54,292 nt of DNA, taken from the NCBI GenBank assembly GCA_029226065.1, contig JAQXXM010000042.1, forward strand, positions 1 through 54,292. The letters run 5' to 3'. Positions 52,860 to 54,292 of this stretch are shown in pieces (the first letter of the stretch is position 1; the number at the start of each line of letters is the position of its first letter). Position numbers and translations under genes: made by a program. The DNA is from Clostridiales bacterium. GTDB lineage: Bacteria > Bacillota > Clostridia > UBA1381. The notes below the pieces were generated by a model, which was not told where the DNA came from, searched no databases, and saw only the letters and a program-made list of their open reading frames with translations.

Positions 52860-52893
52860 GATTAAATTGTATCACGCACGTTATCAAAATCAA
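52820..52893. promoter_or_regulatory. overlapping fucI and araC-type promoters
   Basis: Plus strand: TTGACT (52820-52825), 17 nt, TATACT (52843-52848) for the AraC gene. Minus strand: TTGATT (52888-52893), 16 nt, TACAAT (52866-52871) for fucI. The two promoters face each other and their start points lie within about 10 nt, so they may exclude one another. Confidence 0.65.
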
Positions 52894-52942
52894 TGTCTAA
52901 AATATGCGGAATATTGCTCAAAATCGATGTGGGGTGAAAAAT

Positions 52943-53686
52943 GTGTCGGAAATCGGGAAGCTTTATAACTATGGAAAATCCGCTGTCGGAGAGGATTGGG
53001 TATATATAAATTCAAAAAATCTCAATCGTCTGTACTATATACACAGTGACGGAGGGACATATTCTTTTGGTGGCAAAGATTACCGTTTTATACCTGATAA
53101 GCTCTATTTTTTACCGTACACGGCAAAAATTTCGCCACGGAGTGACCCAAATAATTATTTTTTGCACAGCTATGCGGATTTTGAACTTATCCCTCCCATA
53201 ACGGCATACGCTCCTGCAATATGCGACCCAAACACAGATGAAATGATGAGTTCAGCTTGCAGAGTATTTTTAGACGGAGCGGTAATGGCTTCAGAAAAAC
53301 GTATTAATATATCCGATCTTTCTGATAACCTCACCACACTTTGCACTTCCGCAATTAAATACCTTGCACACCGGGTAGCGGAAATAAATGGTTTTTTACC
53401 GGTCAGCGATGAGATAGTCATTGACTCCTTGGAATATATGCTTGAGAATATATCCAGGTCTATAACCATTAAAGAGATATCAGGAAGATATTTTCTAACC
53501 GAGGACGCATTTATCCGCAGATTTAAAAAATCAATGTGTATTACACCTTACGCGTGGCTAAAAACAGTGCGTTTAAAAGCAGCCCGTTCACTCCTTAATA
53601 ACGGAAAAACTCTTGACTACACAGCCGCTGCCGTAGGATATTCCGATGCCGCCGCATTGCTTCATGCTATGAAAAAGCGGTTATAA
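52943..53686 (+). CDS. AraC family transcriptional regulator
   Basis: About 247 aa. The N-terminal part is a cupin-like sugar-sensing domain (LYYIHSDGGTYSFGGKDYRFIPDKLYFLP). The C-terminal two-HTH AraC domain follows (SITIKEISGRYFLTEDAFIRRFKK, then ITPYAWLKTVRLKAARSLL and AAAVGYSDAAALLHAMKK). I prefer GTG at 52943 because GGGGTG lies about 6 nt upstream; ATG at 52904 has no ribosome site. It is divergent from fucI and is its likely activator, with fucose or fuculose as inducer. Confidence 0.9.
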   Translation: MSEIGKLYNYGKSAVGEDWVYINSKNLNRLYYIHSDGGTYSFGGKDYRFIPDKLYFLPYTAKISPRSDPNNYFLHSYADFELIPPITAYAPAICDPNTDEMMSSACRVFLDGAVMASEKRINISDLSDNLTTLCTSAIKYLAHRVAEINGFLPVSDEIVIDSLEYMLENISRSITIKEISGRYFLTEDAFIRRFKKSMCITPYAWLKTVRLKAARSLLNNGKTLDYTAAAVGYSDAAALLHAMKKRL

Positions 53687-53819
53687 TAGCTGCTCGAAAT
53701 GCCAATGCCAATATAGATACCGATGTTTTTTAGTCTATTGCCTAACGGCATACATTGTTATGTCGAGGGTGAGTTTTGCCCAAAGGCTAAATATATCAAT
53801 CAAAATAACCACAAAAAAA

Positions 53820-53851
53820 GGGTGCAAACACGTCTAAATATGTTTGCACCC
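53820..53851. terminator. bidirectional terminator
   Basis: A perfect 11-bp stem (53820-53830 with 53841-53851) around a 10-nt loop, with an A run to the left and a T run to the right. It lies between the convergent AraC and SPFH genes. The stretch 53687-53819 holds nothing else I can support. Confidence 0.85.
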
Positions 53852-53859
53852 GTATTTTT

Positions 53860-54292
53860 TTACTTTTCCTTAATTACCTCTGCAACCGATGTTGCAAGGC
53901 CTGCTATGCCCTGTAAGTCTGACGGCACAACTATCTTTGTTGCTTTACCGTCTGCTAATGCGTTAAGACTTTCAAGTGATTTTATTGTGAGATAGCCCTG
54001 CTTCGGGTCTGCCTCGTTTATAAGCTTGATACCCTCAGCAACCGCCTTTTGTACCTCAATTATTGCACGTGCTTTACCTTCAGCTTCACGTATTTCTGCT
54101 TCCTTTTTTGCCTCGGCACGCAAGATAAGACTTTCCTTTTCACCCTCTGCGATAAGGACAGCACTCTTCTTTTCACCCTCAGCTTTCAGGATGCTTTCAC
54201 GTCTTTCACGCTCTGCTTTCATCTGACGTTCCATAGCGTCACGAATAGCCTGAGGAGGCATAATATTTTTTAGCTCCACACGGTTGACCTTT
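53860..54292 (-). CDS. SPFH/band-7 domain protein, C-terminal part (runs off the window)
   Basis: About 144 residues up to the window edge, still open in frame with VNRVELKNI before the first Met. The region NIMPPQAIRDAMERQMKAERERRESILKAEGEK is the end of a band-7 (stomatin/QmcA) domain, followed by the Ala/Glu/Lys-rich coiled coil and a short C-terminal part (GYLTIKSLESLNALADGKATKIVVPSDL). Such proteins form membrane-bound oligomers. The N-terminal membrane span is outside the window. Confidence 0.9.
   Translation of the reverse strand, partial: KVNRVELKNIMPPQAIRDAMERQMKAERERRESILKAEGEKKSAVLIAEGEKESLILRAEAKKEAEIREAEGKARAIIEVQKAVAEGIKLINEADPKQGYLTIKSLESLNALADGKATKIVVPSDLQGIAGLATSVAEVIKEK

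Noticed and set aside
53723-53995. 90-codon plus-strand frame after the AraC gene
   Set aside because: No ribosome site; it crosses the terminator and runs antisense into the SPFH gene.
1-54292. CRISPR array, transposon, prophage or integron
   Set aside because: No regular repeats with spacers, no transposase, integrase or phage structural gene, and no rRNA were seen.

Overview
The window reads as chromosomal DNA of a low-GC Clostridia-type Firmicute, probably an anaerobic gut-type lineage. Supporting signs are YidC without the large periplasmic domain, L34 and S18 sequences of Firmicutes type, short-form HisG with HisZ, a GerMN protein, MinC/MinD/MreBCD/PBP2 in the clostridial order, and many promoters of TTGACA-N17-TATAAT type. 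Most genes lie on the minus strand. I see no transposase, integrase, phage gene, rRNA or CRISPR array. The species cannot be named from the sequence alone.

Layout from left to right. (1) 1-4178: the 3' end of a probable addA on the plus strand. Then, on the minus strand, a surface trio: a VTC-fold polyphosphate-polymerase-like protein, a DUF4956 membrane protein, and a secreted beta-helix carbohydrate-binding protein. A possible 32-aa leader ORF precedes the trio. (2) 4179-9432: galT-argC-argB-proS, one unusual minus-strand operon with a good promoter before galT. (3) 9485-12259: rpmH-rnpA-yidD-yidC-jag, the conserved origin-proximal set, here without dnaA next to it. (4) 12323-17179: hisZ-hisG-hisA, a viroplasmin/RNase H protein and a MATE exporter, preceded by a structured leader. 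(5) 17236-20710: a second MATE exporter, a DeoR-type regulator and a PhnP-like metallo-hydrolase, joined by two inverted copies of a 70-bp promoter/operator. (6) 20756-22509: rpsF-ssb-rpsR, tRNA-Asp(GTC) and a small Cys-rich protein. (7) 22515-27395: a zinc-ribbon membrane protein, an M15 peptidase, and aroC with an ECF sigma/anti-sigma pair.

(8) 27427-27594: an unexplained, highly structured segment without a gene. (9) 27680-40672: a long minus-strand cluster for envelope growth and division: OmpR-type response regulator, sensor kinase, GerMN protein, zapA, U32 peptidase, maf, mreB, mreC, mreD, PBP2, minC, minD and mgsA. The minE and rodA genes usually found between minD and mgsA in clostridia are missing. 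(10) 40772-42416: a D,D-carboxypeptidase (plus). (11) 42449-50758: an accessory block holding an orphan ORF, a start-less gene remnant, a TetR regulator, and a divergent plus-strand operon. That operon encodes a 102-aa unknown, a TSUP permease, an MMPL/RND exporter, and a ~1166-aa secreted, membrane-anchored protein with GLUG repeats on both sides of a ~400-residue coiled coil. (12) 50830-53686: L-fucose isomerase and a divergent AraC regulator with overlapping promoters and a long fucI leader. (13) 53860-54292: the C-terminal part of an SPFH/band-7 protein.

Best candidates for something undescribed: the TetR/TSUP/MMPL/GLUG-coiled-coil operon, which looks like a wall-spanning export system; the structured element at 27427-27555; the hisZ leader; and the small DeoR regulon. 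Functional claims rest on family recognition from sequence; no database search was possible.
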